Made by a program: the position numbers and the translations under genes. This document shows, piece after piece, positions 33,647-42,737 of a stretch of 64,000 nt of DNA. The notes under the pieces were generated by a model. The model saw only the letters and a program-made list of their open reading frames with translations. It searched no databases and had not been told where the DNA came from. Positions within the stretch are counted from its first letter, which is position 1. Each line of letters starts with the position of its first letter. The DNA comes from Niameybacter massiliensis. GTDB lineage: Bacteria; Bacillota; Clostridia; Lachnospirales; Cellulosilyticaceae. The stretch covers positions 1 through 64,000 of the forward strand of contig NZ_LN875030.1 of assembly GCF_001282685.1 (NCBI RefSeq). The letters are read 5' to 3'.

Positions 33647-36496
33647 ATGAGCAAAAAAAGAATATGTTTGTTAATGGCAACAGTCGTAACAGTCCATACT
33701 ACTAGTAGTATAATACCAATGATGAATACATATGCAAAAGAAGCAGAGGAAAGTAAGCCTTATCTGAAAGAATCATTATATAGAGGGGTAAATGTTACAA
33801 CAAGTAGTAATATACAAATTACAACTCCATCTTCTATTAAGATTCTTAGAAATCAAGAGATGCAGTTGCAAGTGCCACCAAACTTGATAGACCCTATTAC
33901 ATGGGCATCGAGTAATGATAATATAGCTAGTGTAAATGGGGATGGAAAAGTATTAGCTCATGAAAAGGGGTTTAGCACTATTACAGCAAAAGATAACTAT
34001 AATAATGAAGTTACATGGAAAGTAGATGTCATGTATATAGATACTATTCCAGAAGTAGATAATGCTGTATATGCAAAAATGAGAAAGAAATGGTTAGAGA
34101 CCCTTATAGGAAAAGAAAATGATACAAATAGTAAGAATATCAATAGAGTTATTAGTAGAATAGAAGGTTTTGTGGACACACATTGGAGTGGACTCAAAAA
34201 AGATGGTGGTATATTATGGGATACTAAAAATGTGGAAAATTATAAAAAAGATCCAGCACATATCAGAACAATGTATCTTAATTTAGAATGGCTTGCAAAA
34301 GGCTATTCAATGCCAGAAAGTAAATACTATAAAAATGAAGAACTATTAGAGGATATTAAGTATGCGTTAGAATGGCTACATGAAAATGCATATTCTATTA
34401 AACAGCAATATGGAAACTGGTGGCAATGGGAAATTGGGATACCAAAGGCATTAAATAATATTTGTATCATGTTGTTTGATGAGTTAGGACAAGAAACTAT
34501 TAACAAATATACAGATGTTATCTATTTCTATCAGCCAGATCCATTTCATTCAGGAGCAAGTGGTGCATCAGCAAATGAATACAGAGAATCTGAAGCTGCT
34601 AATAGAGTCGATGTATCTATGATATCACTTGTAATGGGAGTACTTAGAAACGATTATGAACAATTAGTTATGACAAGGGATGCAATTAGTAGTTTATTAA
34701 AGTATGAACAAAGAGAAAGTAGTGGGAGATATGTAGATGGATTCTATACAGATGGTTCATTTGTGCAACATGGAAATGTGCCTTATGTAGGAACTTATGG
34801 TAACGTATTTTTAACAGGTGCATCTACAGTGGTTCAAGCATTAGAAGGCAGTGAATGGGAAGTGCCTAAAGAAAAATTAGAAGTACTTACTTCGTTTGCT
34901 TTAGATTCGTTTGCACCATTTATTTATAAAGGTGCTGCACTTGATATGGTAAGAGGGCGTGCTATAGCTAGAAATAATGAAACAGATAGAAATTCTGGAC
35001 ATAATATTATAGGATCATTTCTGCTGCTTTCAGAAATCGTAGATGAACAACTTGCTAATGAATTAAAAACATATGCTAAATCTTGGATACTAGAAGATAC
35101 TTCTACGAATTTTACAGCAAATACAAATAACATTAAATTGATTAATCTAGCAGAGTCTGTTTTAAATGATACAAGTATAGCGGTAGCACCTTTTGAGGAA
35201 ATACATAAGCATTTTGGATTAATGGACCGTACTGTACATAGAGGAAGAGATTATTTACTAGGATTAAGTATGTTCTCAAGTAGAATCAGTAACTATGAGT
35301 ATATGAATGGAGAAAATCTAAGAGGATGGCATATTTCAGATGGTATGACTTATCTTTACAATAGTGATTTAGCTCAGTATAGTGATGATTATTGGAATAC
35401 AGTAAATCCTTATAGGCTTCCAGGGACAACTGTGGACACTGTCAAGTTAGATATTAATAACCCAGGAGATAATGCAAGTATTGGCCAAAAATTATTCTCT
35501 AAAGAAAACTGGGTAGGAGGAAGTCAAATTGGAGCATATGGTGTATCAGGTATGCAATTAAATGGAGATTTAGTGACTGATAGGGGATCAGAATCTCCTA
35601 TGGCAAAATATAAATCTCTACAAGCTAAAAAATCTTATTTTATGTTCGATGATGAGATTGTAATGTTAGGTAGTGACATCAATAGTACAGAAGGCAGAGA
35701 AATTGAAACAATCATAGAGAATAGAAAAATTAAAGATGATGCAACGAATAGAGTGACCATAAATGGAAAAGAAGCAGTTCATACATTAGGGCAAGAAGAA
35801 ACTATAAAGGCGAGTTGGGCATATTTAGAAGGCAATGTACAAGGTGCAGATATAGGATATTACTTCCCTTCACAAGCAGAAATTAATGTGAAAAAAGTTG
35901 CTAATACTGGGAAATGGGCAGATGTAAAAAAGAAAAGTTCAGAAGAGTTAGTAACAAAAAATTATGTAGAAATGTGGTTATCACATGGGGCCAATCCAAT
36001 TGGTAAAACTTATGAATATGTTTTACTCCCAGGCAAATCACAACAAGAAGTTGCAAAGTATGCTACTAATCCAAATATTGAAATCGTATCTAATACACCA
36101 CAAGTACAGGCTGTAGAGGAAAAAGAACTAGGTATCTTAGCGGCTAACTTCTGGGAGGATGAAGTAGCAACTGTAGATAATCTAACAGTTAATAAAAAAG
36201 TTTCTATTATGAAAAAACAAAAAAAGAATACGTTAGAAGTAGCTGTTTCTGATCCAACCATGAAAAACACTGGAAAAATTGAAGTTGAAATTGGTCAGAA
36301 AGCGTATAATGTTATAACAAAATCAGAAGGGATAGAAATAATAAGCTTAAGTCCAACTATTAAATTTACAGTAGATGTAAATAAGGCAGAAGGAAAAAGT
36401 TTTAATATTAAGTTCAATACTAAAGCTCCAGTTATAGATAACAGTGAAGATGATAATACAAATACTAGGAGCACTTCTAGTAATTCTTCTAAGTAA
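33647..36496 (+). CDS. Secreted polysaccharide lyase family 8 (hyaluronate/chondroitin/xanthan lyase type)
   Basis: A 949-residue secreted enzyme with signal peptide (about 1-30, ending TYAKEA). Residues about 60-130 are a bacterial Ig-like domain (ASSNDNIASVNGDGKV). The alpha/alpha-toroid domain at about 145-480 has the aromatic patch GNWWQWEIGIP and the catalytic residues N319 (AANRVD), H375 (FVQHGN) and Y384 (GTYGNV), with RGRAIAR after them. Beta-sandwich domains follow to about 900. PL8 enzymes cleave uronic-acid polysaccharides by beta-elimination; which substrate is used cannot be told. The Ser/Asn-rich tail ends at a stop, after which an SLH-like domain continues out of frame (see 36497-36871), so the wall anchor appears to be lost. 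Confidence 0.92.
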   Translation: MSKKRICLLMATVVTVHTTSSIIPMMNTYAKEAEESKPYLKESLYRGVNVTTSSNIQITTPSSIKILRNQEMQLQVPPNLIDPITWASSNDNIASVNGDGKVLAHEKGFSTITAKDNYNNEVTWKVDVMYIDTIPEVDNAVYAKMRKKWLETLIGKENDTNSKNINRVISRIEGFVDTHWSGLKKDGGILWDTKNVENYKKDPAHIRTMYLNLEWLAKGYSMPESKYYKNEELLEDIKYALEWLHENAYSIKQQYGNWWQWEIGIPKALNNICIMLFDELGQETINKYTDVIYFYQPDPFHSGASGASANEYRESEAANRVDVSMISLVMGVLRNDYEQLVMTRDAISSLLKYEQRESSGRYVDGFYTDGSFVQHGNVPYVGTYGNVFLTGASTVVQALEGSEWEVPKEKLEVLTSFALDSFAPFIYKGAALDMVRGRAIARNNETDRNSGHNIIGSFLLLSEIVDEQLANELKTYAKSWILEDTSTNFTANTNNIKLINLAESVLNDTSIAVAPFEEIHKHFGLMDRTVHRGRDYLLGLSMFSSRISNYEYMNGENLRGWHISDGMTYLYNSDLAQYSDDYWNTVNPYRLPGTTVDTVKLDINNPGDNASIGQKLFSKENWVGGSQIGAYGVSGMQLNGDLVTDRGSESPMAKYKSLQAKKSYFMFDDEIVMLGSDINSTEGREIETIIENRKIKDDATNRVTINGKEAVHTLGQEETIKASWAYLEGNVQGADIGYYFPSQAEINVKKVANTGKWADVKKKSSEELVTKNYVEMWLSHGANPIGKTYEYVLLPGKSQQEVAKYATNPNIEIVSNTPQVQAVEEKELGILAANFWEDEVATVDNLTVNKKVSIMKKQKKNTLEVAVSDPTMKNTGKIEVEIGQKAYNVITKSEGIEIISLSPTIKFTVDVNKAEGKSFNIKFNTKAPVIDNSEDDNTNTRSTSSNSSK

Positions 36497-36871
36497 AGAA
36501 GAAAATGTAGATAAAAGACCTTTATTACAACCTTCAAGAGAGCAAGTAGGAGTAGTACATACGGCAAAAGGGTATATACAAAAGGATAAGCACAATCAGG
36601 TTGAACCTAACCAACCAGTAACTAGAGAAGAGGTAGTACAAGTCATTTATAGCCTTATAGAAAATTCTAATAATGGTTTTATAGGAGTACGATATTTAAA
36701 GACTTAACTAATGAAAAGGCTACTGTTGTGAATAATGTAGTGTTAGAGGATGCTAAAGAATTAAAAACAGATATTAAGTCAACACATTGTGTATTTGCAG
36801 ATTTAATGGAAGCTAGTGTAGAACATAAGTATGTTCTAACAGAAAAAGGATTAGTAAAATGGGTGAAATAG
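36497..36871 (+). pseudogene. Frame-disrupted SLH-like C-terminal domain of the PL8 lyase
   Basis: Downstream of the lyase stop, the +1 frame reads through an SLH-like segment (AKGYIQKDKHNQVEPNQPVTREEVVQVIY, quoted here in part: AKGYIQ, then PVTREEVVQVIYSL) to a stop at 36705-36707. From about 36692 the original lyase frame resumes with another SLH-like part (FKDLTNEKA, FADLMEASVEHKY) to a stop at 36871. Two compensating frame changes would restore a lyase with C-terminal SLH repeats of the kind used for surface anchoring. It is called a decayed domain; programmed frameshifting or sequencing error are alternatives. Confidence 0.65.
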
Positions 36872-36970
36872 AAAATTACTAATAAAATTTGGAATGATTA
36901 CAGTAATGAAGAAGAATTACTGAAAAGGGACTAGTAGGATAAAATTTATATATTTTCGAAGTGAGTATGA

Positions 36971-37064
36971 TATAATAAATCTATTCAGTATAAAACTAAA
37001 CGGCCTAATAAGACTACATGAGAAGCAAAAGTATTCAATGATGTAGCTTATTAGGCCTATTTTT
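36971..37064 (+). promoter_or_regulatory. Leader with terminator-like hairpin upstream of the DUF2809 gene
   Basis: A possible -10 TATAAT at 36971-36976 is followed by GGCCTAATAAG/CTTATTAGGCC (37002-37012 with 37047-37057), an inner CTACAT/ATGTAG pair, then TATTTTTAT. The hairpin ends only about 20 nt before the GTG at 37083, so it is either the terminator of the decayed lyase tail or an attenuator. Confidence 0.5.
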
Positions 37065-37082
37065 ATAGAGGAGGAATAAAAG

Positions 37083-37472
37083 GTGAAGAAGATGAATAGA
37101 AATAGGATTTGGTATGGAGGATTGGTAATTATTACGATAGTACTAGGGATTTTATCCAGAAGAATATCAGGACTTCCAGAATTTATAGCGATGTATTCAG
37201 GGGATACATTATGGGCACTGATGGTCTTTTTAGGGATTGCTTTTGTATTTAAAAATGTATCTATTAAATATGTAATGTTGATGGCATTTGTTGTTGCATT
37301 TGGAATAGAATTGAGTCAACTCTATCATGCCCCATGGATTGATGCTATAAGAGCGACAACTCTAGGTGGTCTTGTACTAGGATATGGATTTTTATGGAGT
37401 GATTTAGTTTGTTATAGTGTAGGAATCTTAATAGGGGGCATTATAGAGTTATTAATGAATGAAAAAAGCTAA
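37083..37472 (+). CDS. DUF2809 family membrane protein
   Basis: A 129-residue protein with four membrane helices. The sequence matches the DUF2809 pattern: ILSRRISGLPEFIAMYSGDTLWA at the first loop, VVAFGIELSQLYHAPWIDAIRAT in the middle (quoted in part). Function unknown. The GTG at 37083 is preferred as start because GAGGAGGA lies 7 nt before it; the ATG at 37092 is too far from that site. Confidence 0.82.
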   Translation: MKKMNRNRIWYGGLVIITIVLGILSRRISGLPEFIAMYSGDTLWALMVFLGIAFVFKNVSIKYVMLMAFVVAFGIELSQLYHAPWIDAIRATTLGGLVLGYGFLWSDLVCYSVGILIGGIIELLMNEKS

Positions 37473-37741
37473 AGCGCATAAAATAATTTTTGTTATTTTT
37501 ATATTTCCTTTATAAATTTTAAAGAAAGTGTGAAACTAATTACTATAAAAATGAGTCATAAAAATGAGGAAAAATTTTCTATTAAAAATTATTAGTGGTT
37601 TCCCCTCTTTTAAAAAGAATATGCTATACTAGATTAGATGACAAAGTATGGCTAATAAAGTAAAAATCTTACTTAAGATGCCGAAAAATAGCATATAGAC
37701 ACAAATAAATTAGCAGAAGTATAGAGGAAGGATCTAAGTCA
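37473..37741 (+). other. Intergenic leader region with a possible long-range stem
   Basis: TATGCTAT (about 37620-37627) can pair with ATAGCATA (37688-37695), enclosing about 60 nt with a small AAGTA/TACTT hairpin. A TATACT -10-like element lies at 37625-37630. No riboswitch class is recognised and no gene is seen. Confidence 0.35.
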
Positions 37742-38044
37742 ATGAGTACATATCGTTATTCCAAAACAAAGTCAAGAGGAGTGCAAGTCAAGAAGGTAGC
37801 AATTGGACTTTTCTTAGTAAGTTTAGTGGCATGTGGTGGTGTAGGTATTAATGCCTATTTGAAAGATAAAAAGATAGATGAGACTACAGCACGTATTGAA
37901 GAAGTAACAGCACAAAAAGAAGCATTAAATGCACAAGTTAATGAATTACAAGAGCAAACAAATGAGTTAGAAGCTCAAGTAAAAAAAGTAGAAGAAGGTT
38001 TATGGCGCTTTGAGCCTATTATAATTCCGGATAGTATGAAATAA
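37742..38044 (+). CDS. Small membrane-anchored coiled-coil protein
   Basis: A 100-residue protein: basic N-terminus (1-18), one membrane helix (about 20-40, AIGLFLVSLVACGGVGI), then a coiled coil (about 44-85, heptads such as EALNAQVNELQEQTNELEAQ) facing outside. Function unknown. It lies 31 nt before a membrane-anchored polysaccharide deacetylase that also begins with a helix plus coiled coil, so the two probably form an operon and perhaps a complex. GGAAGG precedes the ATG. Confidence 0.7.
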   Translation: MSTYRYSKTKSRGVQVKKVAIGLFLVSLVACGGVGINAYLKDKKIDETTARIEEVTAQKEALNAQVNELQEQTNELEAQVKKVEEGLWRFEPIIIPDSMK

Positions 38045-38075
38045 TAATAGAAGCAGAAGGATTGGGTGATTGAAA

Positions 38076-38999
38076 ATGGCGAAAAGAAATAATCAAATAG
38101 GTATAACTATTTTACTTATAGCATTATCTTTAGGGTTATTTGCAGGAACTGGGTTCCTTGCGAGTAAGAGTAGTGGAGGAAAAGAAGCTCTTACAAAAGC
38201 ACAAGAAGAACTTACTACAGTAGAAGCAAGTAAAGCTAATTTAGAATTACAAGTACAAGAACTAGCAACAAAAAATGAACAACTTCTTAAACAAATTGAA
38301 GAACTTAATATTCAAATTCAAGAATTAGAAAAACAAGGTGTAGATGTTTCAGTAATTACTGAAGAGCAAGAAGATAGAAAAGTAGCATATTTAACATTTG
38401 ATGATGGTCCAAGTGCGAATACAGCTAAAATTTTAGACTTCTTAAAAGTAAATCAAATTCGTGCCACATTCTTTGTACTTGAAAAAGATGGCTATGATGA
38501 TCTTTATAAACGTATAGTAGATGAGGGACATTCTATTGCTATTCACTCTAGTACACATGACTATGCAGAAATCTATCAAAATGTAGATAACTTTATGGCA
38601 GATGTACAAAGTCTATCTAACCATATTAAAGATCTTACAGGTGTAGAAACTAAAGTACTTCGTTTCCCAGGTGGGTCTAATAATACTGTAAGCCATCGTT
38701 ATGGTGGAAATGATATTATGGATAAGATTATTCCTGCAGTAACACAAGCAGGATATGTATACTATGATTGGAATGTAGATTCTCAAGATGCTGCAAAAGG
38801 TCTTCAAGATACTCAAGTTATTGTAAATTCTGTTTTAAACCAAGCAAAATACAATGACAATGCAGTAATCTTAATGCATGATGCAGCTGCAAAGACAACA
38901 ACAGTAGAAGCACTACCTCAAATAGTAGAAGGATTAAAACAACAAGGTTTTGTATTTGAAGCACTTTCTACAGAATCAGAACCAGTTAAATTTAAATAA
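38076..38999 (+). CDS. Membrane-anchored polysaccharide deacetylase (CE4)
   Basis: A 307-residue protein. Residues about 8-28 are a signal anchor, 35-88 a coiled coil, and 100-300 a NodB deacetylase domain with D109-D110 (TFDDGPS), the zinc-binding H-x3-H motif (HSSTHD), RFPGGS, and ILMHDA. Family members remove N-acetyl groups from peptidoglycan or chitin-like polymers outside the cell. The ATG at 38076 is preferred to the TTG at 38070, since GGGTGA lies 6-7 nt upstream. Confidence 0.9.
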   Translation: MAKRNNQIGITILLIALSLGLFAGTGFLASKSSGGKEALTKAQEELTTVEASKANLELQVQELATKNEQLLKQIEELNIQIQELEKQGVDVSVITEEQEDRKVAYLTFDDGPSANTAKILDFLKVNQIRATFFVLEKDGYDDLYKRIVDEGHSIAIHSSTHDYAEIYQNVDNFMADVQSLSNHIKDLTGVETKVLRFPGGSNNTVSHRYGGNDIMDKIIPAVTQAGYVYYDWNVDSQDAAKGLQDTQVIVNSVLNQAKYNDNAVILMHDAAAKTTTVEALPQIVEGLKQQGFVFEALSTESEPVKFK

Positions 39000-39002
39000 A
39001 AA

Positions 39003-39036
39003 GAAAACCGCCCTTGACGTAAAGGGCGGTTTTTTT
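39003..39036 (+). terminator. Terminator of the deacetylase operon
   Basis: Stem AACCGCCCTT/AAGGGCGGTT with 6-nt loop and a following T-run. Confidence 0.92.
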
Positions 39037-39125
39037 GATTCCGATTTATCTTTTGTAATATAAGTGTATAAAGTGATTAGGCGTAAATTATAATATATTT
39101 ATGTAAAGTTTGCAAGAAGGAATAC

Positions 39126-40001
39126 TTAATTATTTGGGACTCTTTGTTTAGCAATAAAGAAGAGAGCAATAACATTTGCACCACAATGAGAGCCAATAAC
39201 GGAACCAATAGGATTAATCATAGTGGCTTCCACATTGTATTTTTCTTGTAGAAGCTTGGCAACAAAGTGTGCGTCCTCTTCACAATCAGATTGGGAAATC
39301 ATAACAGGTTGAGCCGTATCTTCTACTAGACTACCAAAAAGGTCAACTAGAGCATGTAGGGCTTTTTTTCTACCTCTAGTTTTTTGATAAGGAATAAGTT
39401 TGCCTTCATCATTTACATAGAGTACAGGCTTGATTTGAAGTAAAGATCCTACAAAAGCAGAAGCGTGGCTTACACGTCCTCCACGCTCAAGGTGGTATAA
39501 ATCATCTACAGTAAAGAGATGGCAAAGATAAGGTGCTGTTGCACGGATATAATCTGCGACCTCCTTAATATCTTTACCTTGCTTACGTAGAGTACATGCA
39601 TGGTAAACAAGTAATCCTACACCACTAGATGCAGCTAATGTATCAATGATTGTAATAGGTGCATCAGGATATTCCTCTTGCACTTCTTTAAGGGCTATGC
39701 AGGCACTGTTATATGTACCGCTAAGACCAGAAGAGAAGGCGAGGTAAAGTACAGGTATATTTTCCTTAGCCCATATAGTAAATTGCTCCTTAAAGGTAAA
39801 GATATTTACTTGAGAAGTAGTAGGCATTGCACCACTACGTAAAGAGTCATAGAAACTTTTATGGGAATAGCTTTTACCGAAATCATCTTTGATTTCATGC
39901 CCATTTAGAGTGAAAGTTAAAGGGAAAAGATATAAGTTTTCAGATTCAAGATAAGAAAGAGATAAATCAGCTCCTGAATCTACAGCAATAAGAAAATTCA
40001 T
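39126..40001 (-). CDS. DegV family fatty-acid-binding protein
   Basis: A 291-residue protein of the DegV (FakB-like) family. It starts with FLIAVDSGADLS and has the LYLAFSSGLSGTYNSA fatty-acid-binding segment, VDDLYHLERGGRVS and the C-terminal GSVIGSHCGANVIALFF. FakB proteins present fatty acids to the kinase FakA for phospholipid synthesis; no fakA is in the window. The ATG at 39999-40001 follows AAGGAGTG; an upstream in-frame ATG precedes that site and is rejected. Confidence 0.9.
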   Translation of the reverse strand: MNFLIAVDSGADLSLSYLESENLYLFPLTFTLNGHEIKDDFGKSYSHKSFYDSLRSGAMPTTSQVNIFTFKEQFTIWAKENIPVLYLAFSSGLSGTYNSACIALKEVQEEYPDAPITIIDTLAASSGVGLLVYHACTLRKQGKDIKEVADYIRATAPYLCHLFTVDDLYHLERGGRVSHASAFVGSLLQIKPVLYVNDEGKLIPYQKTRGRKKALHALVDLFGSLVEDTAQPVMISQSDCEEDAHFVAKLLQEKYNVEATMINPIGSVIGSHCGANVIALFFIAKQRVPNN

Positions 40002-40152
40002 ATAGTCACTCCTTATCATAAATATTTTAAATATTATAACATATTATTTTGTAAAAACCAATGCAAGGCCATTATTGATGCAAAATGTATAAAATTTAAA
40101 AATTCATATACACTAAGGATTAAGTTAATGAATGAAAAGAGGGAATAGCATA

Positions 40153-40350
40153 ATGGAACAATTTCAATGCCAAAGTTGCGGATATGACATGACAGGTATA
40201 GAGCGATATGCATCTACTTTAAATTCAACATTTTATCCAGGTGTTGATACAACATTTATGGATGTAGCAGGACTTTACAATAGTCAAATTAATAATTCAG
40301 TGCGCTGTCCTAATTGTGGACAAGTAGGTCAGTGGATTAAACATTATTAA
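40153..40350 (+). CDS. Small zinc-ribbon protein, 65 aa
   Basis: Two CxxC pairs, CQSCGYD near the N-terminus and CPNCGQ near the C-terminus, suggest one zinc ribbon with a long insert (about 45 residues). No wider family is recognised. The ATG at 40153 follows GAGGG by 9 nt; an in-frame ATG at 40132 lies before this site. Followed at once by its terminator. Confidence 0.65.
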   Translation: MEQFQCQSCGYDMTGIERYASTLNSTFYPGVDTTFMDVAGLYNSQINNSVRCPNCGQVGQWIKHY

Positions 40351-40377
40351 AAGAGGTGTCTTAGACACCTCTTTTTC
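40349..40377 (+). terminator. Terminator of the zinc-ribbon gene
   Basis: Stem AAAGAGGTGTC/GACACCTCTTT with T-run; it begins at the stop codon. Confidence 0.88.
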
Positions 40378-40500
40378 TTATATAATCATAATGAGTATGA
40401 AATATAAAAAAATTTCATACAATGTAAAGAAGCATCTACTTGCAAGGTCTTTACTTACTCATGTATAATGTAAGATAAAATAATGGAGAGGAGGACGACT

Positions 40501-41400
40501 ATGGAATCTCCACTAAATGCAGTTGGGTTTTCAAAATCCTCAAATAAGTATGATACAGAAGATATTATTGAAGGTATTTTAAACAATCCATCTAAACAAA
40601 TGGCAATTGAACTTACACCAGAGGTCATCTTTGCAGAATACTTACAGGAGCTAGCAGAAAATACATATCTTATTGTCAGAGTAACAGTAAAAAAAGATAA
40701 TGATAGTGACAAAGACCCAGAAATTACAGTTTATAACTGTGATGCATTCGTTGAAGCAGAAAATAATATGCAAATTGAAGAGCTTTCTATTGAACGAGGC
40801 GATGAATACGATGAAGAAGATACTGATTACTATGTAATATTTGAAGAAAAAGAAAGTTCAATGGAAATTATTTTTATTTTGCAAAATACAGTACAGTATT
40901 TAGAAGGTGTACGACAAGGAAAGACCATCAAAGAAGTTAACGTAGTTGGAATAGCTTCTGAAGGCACAATTATTTTACCTATTGAAAAAGATGAAGAAGA
41001 AGAACGTGTTGAAAAAGAAGAACGAGAAAAACTACGTAGTATCCTTCAAAAGATGAAAGAAGGAGATGAAGAAGCAAGATCATTATTAGAAAAGGAAGAA
41101 AAAGAACTAGACCTTTTACTGAAAGAGCGTCTTAGAGAAGAAGACTTTTTAACTGTAATGAGTGGGTACTTTATGCCGGCTACAGTAGAAGATTCTGTAT
41201 ATGCTATTCTAGGTGAGATTTTAGCTATTAAAGAGCGAAAAAATAAGATCACTAATGAAGAAATGTATGTCCTCACCTTAGACGTTAATGATTTAATACT
41301 AGAAGTTGTTATTCATAAGGATGAATTAATAGGCATGCCAAGTGTAGGTATGCGCTTTATGGGAACTTGCTGGATACAAGGTCAAGTCATAATGGAATAA
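40501..41400 (+). CDS. DUF3881 family protein
   Basis: A 299-residue soluble protein. The N-terminal NAVGFSK segment and the later VSGYFMPATVEDS-like and MRFMGTCWIQG segments fit DUF3881, a family I know mainly from Lachnospirales. Residues about 160-215 are a highly charged Glu/Lys-rich helix, probably a coiled coil. Function unknown. GAGAGGAGGA lies 7 nt before the ATG at 40501; an upstream in-frame ATG at 40483 overlaps that site. Confidence 0.72.
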   Translation: MESPLNAVGFSKSSNKYDTEDIIEGILNNPSKQMAIELTPEVIFAEYLQELAENTYLIVRVTVKKDNDSDKDPEITVYNCDAFVEAENNMQIEELSIERGDEYDEEDTDYYVIFEEKESSMEIIFILQNTVQYLEGVRQGKTIKEVNVVGIASEGTIILPIEKDEEEERVEKEEREKLRSILQKMKEGDEEARSLLEKEEKELDLLLKERLREEDFLTVMSGYFMPATVEDSVYAILGEILAIKERKNKITNEEMYVLTLDVNDLILEVVIHKDELIGMPSVGMRFMGTCWIQGQVIME

Positions 41401-41426
41401 AAGTGCAAGACAACTTGCACTTTTTA
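41401..41426 (+). terminator. Terminator of the DUF3881 gene
   Basis: AAGTGCAAG/CTTGCACTT stem, then TTT; directly after the stop codon. Confidence 0.88.
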
Positions 41427-41484
41427 TTCTGTTGATTAAAAATAATCCTTATAAAAATCATAGTATTAAGTATAGCTATGATAC

Positions 41485-41513
41485 TTGACGAATAACTATT
41501 AAAGGCGTAATAT
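41485..41513 (+). promoter_or_regulatory. Promoter of tRNA-Arg (CCT)
   Basis: TTGACG (41485-41490), 17-nt spacer, TAATAT (41508-41513). Confidence 0.7.
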
Positions 41514-41532
41514 AAAATAGTCAAATAGTTCT

Positions 41533-41606
41533 GTTTCCGTAGCTCAGTAGGATAGAGCGACCGCCTCCTAAGCGGTAGGCCGCTGGTTCGATTCCAGTCG
41601 GGAACG
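41533..41606 (+). tRNA. tRNA-Arg (CCT)
   Basis: Acceptor GTTTCCG/CGGGAAC, anticodon loop CTCCTAA (CCT), T arm GCTGG/CCAGT, discriminator G. Confidence 0.95.
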
Positions 41607-41607
41607 T

Positions 41608-41642
41608 AAAAGGTGTTACGATTACTCGTAGCACCTTTTTTG
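41608..41642 (+). terminator. Terminator of tRNA-Arg (CCT)
   Basis: AAAAGGTG...CACCTTTTTT stem with inner TACG/CGTA pairing, immediately after the tRNA. Confidence 0.85.
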
Positions 41643-41731
41643 TATTATATTTTCTTATACAAAGAGGCTATAATTTAATAAGGAAAAAGAGTATGATAAA
41701 GAAATACAATAGGGATTGAAGGAGTGAAACA

Positions 41732-42730
41732 ATGAAAGTAACTATTCGAGATGTGGCAAAAGAAGCAGGAGTAGCGCCATCAACTGTATCAAGAGTACTT
41801 TCTAATAGTGAACGTATTAGCGAGGAGACAAAGGCTAAGGTTCGTGAAGCTATTAAGAAGTTAAACTTTAAGCCTAATGCGATAGCAAGGAGTTTGGCAA
41901 ATAACAAGACCCAAACATTAGGGATTATGTTACCTAATGAAATAGAGAATTCTTTTTCAAATCCGTTTTTTATACAAGTAATGCAAGGAATTAGTTTATA
42001 TGCAAGCCAATATCATTACTATGTAATGTATGCTTTTGCAAAAGATAAAAAGGATGAGCTCAAGTATGTAAAGGAACTTACAGACAATAGAAGGGTAGAT
42101 GGAATCGTTATCTTAAAAGCTGAAGTACAAGATAAAACAATAGCTTACTTACAAGAAATGAAATTTCCTTTTGTTGTAATAGGTCATCCTGAAAAATTAG
42201 ATGAAACGTTATGGGTAGATAATGATAATATAGATGCTACATATCGTGTAACAGAAGAACTCATTAAATGTGGACACAGGACCATTGGATTTGTGGGGGC
42301 TAATACAGAGTGGGCTGTATCTAAAGACCGCTATGAAGGGTATAAAAGAGCATTACAGGCTTATGGTATAGATTTAAATAAAAGATATATTTATCACGGG
42401 AAAGAATTTAATGAATTAACAGGCGAAGAAGCTGCTAAGAGATTAGTGGAATTAGATGAGCTAACAGCTATCATTACAACGGATGACCTTATTGCAGTAG
42501 GTATAAAACACTATTTTGATGAGGTAGGTATAGACTCAAAAGAGCTTATTGGCTTTAATAATACAGCAATAGGTGCCTATCAAAATCCTCCACTTTCATC
42601 TGTAGATATTAATGCAGAAAAGTTAGGATGGTATGCAGGTAAGCTAATTATTGGGCAATTAGAAGAAAAGCGACAAGAGCAAACACATTATATAGTAGAA
42701 ACAGAATTTATTAAAAGAAAATCAAAATAA
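41732..42730 (+). CDS. LacI-family regulator (MalR-like)
   Basis: A 332-residue repressor. Residues 3-50 are the LacI helix-turn-helix (TIRDVAKEAGVAPSTVSRVL) and hinge helix (NAIARSLANNK). The remainder is a periplasmic-binding-protein fold with IGFVGAN, ITTDDLIAVGI and SSVDINAEKLGWYA. It precedes an alpha-glucosidase and PTS operon whose promoter is flanked by two LacI-type operators, so it most likely represses that operon until a maltose-like inducer binds. AAGGAGTG precedes the ATG. Confidence 0.93.
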   Translation: MKVTIRDVAKEAGVAPSTVSRVLSNSERISEETKAKVREAIKKLNFKPNAIARSLANNKTQTLGIMLPNEIENSFSNPFFIQVMQGISLYASQYHYYVMYAFAKDKKDELKYVKELTDNRRVDGIVILKAEVQDKTIAYLQEMKFPFVVIGHPEKLDETLWVDNDNIDATYRVTEELIKCGHRTIGFVGANTEWAVSKDRYEGYKRALQAYGIDLNKRYIYHGKEFNELTGEEAAKRLVELDELTAIITTDDLIAVGIKHYFDEVGIDSKELIGFNNTAIGAYQNPPLSSVDINAEKLGWYAGKLIIGQLEEKRQEQTHYIVETEFIKRKSK

Positions 42731-42737
42731 TATTATG

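Noticed and set aside
36295-36595. Minus-strand frames over the end of the PL8 lyase
   Set aside because: Hydrophobic shadow frames of AT-rich, Ser/Asn/Lys-coding sequence; the plus strand carries recognisable lyase and SLH-like sequence.
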